Translations under genes and position numbers: made by a program
Notes under the pieces: model-generated
Seen by the model: only the letters and a program-made list of their open reading frames with translations
Database searches by the model: none
Told to the model about the DNA's origin: nothing
Assembly: GCA_023428425.1 (NCBI GenBank)
Contig: JAEYYP010000108.1
Location: forward strand, 1 to 7,298
From: Pseudomonadota bacterium
Lineage (GTDB): Bacteria; Pseudomonadota; Alphaproteobacteria; Rhizobiales; Devosiaceae
Reading direction: 5' to 3'
DNA: 7,298 nucleotides
Part shown: positions 5,792-7,298 of the stretch, piece by piece
How positions within the stretch are numbered: position 1 is the stretch's first letter
How the letters are laid out: each line of letters opens with the position of its first letter

Positions 5792-7298
5792 TTACTCGGC
5801 GGCTTCCTCGGTGATTTCCTTGCCGGTCGCCTGGTCGACGACCTTCATCGACAGGCGGACCTTGCCGCGCTCGTCGAAGCCGAGCAGCTTCACCCAGACC
5901 TTGTCGCCTTCCTTGACCACGTCGGTGGTCTTGGCGACGCGGGCCGCGGCCAGCTGGCTGATGTGCACGAGGCCGTCCTTGGCGCCGAAGAAATTGACGA
6001 AGGCGCCGAAATCGGCGGTCTTCACCACGGTGCCCTGGTAGATCGCGTTCACTTCCGGCTCGTCGGTGATGCCCTTGATCCACTTGATCGCGGCGTCGAT
6101 CGAGGCGCTATCCGAGGACGAGACCTTCACGGTGCCGTCGTCCTGGATGTCGATCTTGGCGCCGGTCTTCTCGACGATCTCGCGGATCACCTTGCCGCCG
6201 GTGCCGATCACTTCGCGGATCTTGTCGGTCGGGATCGTGATGGTCTCGATACGCGGAGCGAACTCGCCCACCGTGGCGCGCGAGGTGTCGAGCGCCTTGG
6301 CCATCTCGCCCAGGATGTGCTCGCGACCGCCCTTGGCCTGACCGAGCGCGACCTTCATGATCTCCTCGGTGATGCCGGCGATCTTGATGTCCATCTGGAG
6401 CGAGGTGACGCCGTCGGCGGTACCGGCAACCTTGAAGTCCATGTCGCCGAGGTGATCTTCGTCACCCAGGATGTCCGACAGGACAGCGTAGCGGTCGCCT
6501 TCGAGGATCAGGCCCATGGCGATGCCCGCCACCGGCTTCTTCATCGGCACGCCGGCATCCATCAGGGCCAGCGAAGTGCCGCAGACGGTCGCCATCGAGG
6601 ACGAACCGTTGGACTCGGTGATCTCCGACACCACGCGGATGGTGTAGGGGAACTCCTCCGACTTCGGACGGATCGGGTTGATGGCGCGCCAGGCGAGCTT
6701 GCCGTGGCCGATTTCACGACGGCCGGGCGAACCCATGCGGCCAGCTTCACCCACCGAGTAGGGAGGGAAGTTGTAGTGCAGCAGGAAGTTCTGCTTCTGC
6801 GTGCCTTCGAGGCTGTCGACGAACTGCTCGTCGTCGCCGGTGCCGAGGGTCGCGACCACGAGGGCCTGGGTCTCGCCACGGGTGAACAGGGCCGAGCCGT
6901 GGGTGCGCGGCAGCACGCCGACTTCCGCCACGATCGGACGGACGGTCGTCAGGTCACGGCCGTCGATGCGGGTCTTGGTGTCGAGAATGTTCCAGCGGAC
7001 GATCTTGGCCTGCAGGTTGTGCACGACTTCGCCGAGGTCCTCGGCCGACACGTCACCGGCTTCGATCTGCGCAGCGTAGTGCGCCTTGACCTTGGCGTTG
7101 GCGGCATCGACGGCAGCGTAGCGCTGGGCCTTGTCGGTGATCTTGTAGGCGGCGCGCAGGTCGGCTTCGGCGATGCCCAGCACGTCCTTCTCAAGAGCCG
7201 AGAAATCCGGCGGGGTGAAATCGCGCGGTTCCTTGGCGGCCAGTTCGGCGAGCTTGATGATCGCGTCGATGACCTTCTGCGAGGCGGCGTGACCGAAC
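5792..7298 (-). CDS. pnp: Polynucleotide phosphorylase, 5' end beyond the window
   Basis: PNPase degrades RNA 3' to 5' with phosphate, releasing nucleoside diphosphates. It forms a trimer and works in mRNA turnover. The visible 501 residues start inside the protein (FGHAASQKVIDAIIKLAELA), so roughly the first 200 residues, containing the first RNase PH domain, lie outside the window. In order one sees the helical linker domain (about 10-108), the second RNase PH domain (about 109-323) with SNGSSSMATV and the acidic GDEDHLGDMDFK segment carrying the expected catalytic Asp residues 279 and 285, a KH domain (about 352-396) with its GTGG loop at 365-368, and an S1 domain (about 418-488) with IYQGTVVKTADFGAFV. 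The C-terminal tail is short and acidic. The frame is open to the window edge. In most proteobacteria rpsO lies upstream of pnp, which here would be to the right of the window. Confidence 0.98.
   Translation of the reverse strand, partial: FGHAASQKVIDAIIKLAELAAKEPRDFTPPDFSALEKDVLGIAEADLRAAYKITDKAQRYAAVDAANAKVKAHYAAQIEAGDVSAEDLGEVVHNLQAKIVRWNILDTKTRIDGRDLTTVRPIVAEVGVLPRTHGSALFTRGETQALVVATLGTGDDEQFVDSLEGTQKQNFLLHYNFPPYSVGEAGRMGSPGRREIGHGKLAWRAINPIRPKSEEFPYTIRVVSEITESNGSSSMATVCGTSLALMDAGVPMKKPVAGIAMGLILEGDRYAVLSDILGDEDHLGDMDFKVAGTADGVTSLQMDIKIAGITEEIMKVALGQAKGGREHILGEMAKALDTSRATVGEFAPRIETITIPTDKIREVIGTGGKVIREIVEKTGAKIDIQDDGTVKVSSSDSASIDAAIKWIKGITDEPEVNAIYQGTVVKTADFGAFVNFFGAKDGLVHISQLAAARVAKTTDVVKEGDKVWVKLLGFDERGKVRLSMKVVDQATGKEITEEAAE

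Overview
The window is ordinary-looking, GC-rich chromosomal DNA. Its codon use and gene families suggest an alphaproteobacterium, probably Hyphomicrobiales and possibly a Devosia-like genus. The genus is a guess from general resemblance and was not tested. No rRNA, tRNA, CRISPR array, insertion sequence or prophage gene is visible, and no stretch over 300 bases lacks a gene. Eight protein genes fill the window.

Left part, minus strand (about 36-2910). Four genes run right to left: a Dabb (stress-responsive A/B barrel) protein, a fumarylacetoacetate hydrolase (FAH) family enzyme, a compact RecD/Dda-type SF1 helicase and a WYL-domain (YafY-type) transcriptional regulator. The last three are tightly packed. 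FAH and helicase share one base (TGATG), and the helicase stop is one base from the regulator's best start codon. The regulator reads perfectly only if the frame changes at about codon 7, so it carries a frameshift, has lost its N-terminus, or contains a sequence error.

Middle, plus strand (3036-4627). A small DUF4089 (AtzG/GatC-like) protein overlaps by 4 bases an AtzE-type amidase-signature hydrolase with an intact Lys-Ser-Ser catalytic set. In known systems such a pair forms one complex and hydrolyses 1-carboxybiuret in cyanuric acid breakdown. None of the other genes of that pathway is in view, so the substrate here is open. The divergent gap between this pair and the Dabb gene holds three copies of a 10-base motif, two direct and one inverted, that could be an operator.

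Right part. A plus-strand gene with a TTG start, a strong Shine-Dalgarno sequence and a Sec-type signal peptide encodes an exported SMP-30/gluconolactonase-like beta-propeller protein (4744-5661). It converges on pnp (polynucleotide phosphorylase, minus strand), which runs off the right edge and lacks about the first 200 residues. The 130-base gap between them holds three hairpins, including a textbook intrinsic terminator for pnp.

I found no clearly new biological system. The items most worth a second look are the regulator frameshift, the helicase-WYL coupling, the orphan AtzE/AtzG-like pair and the repeated motif in the divergent promoter region.
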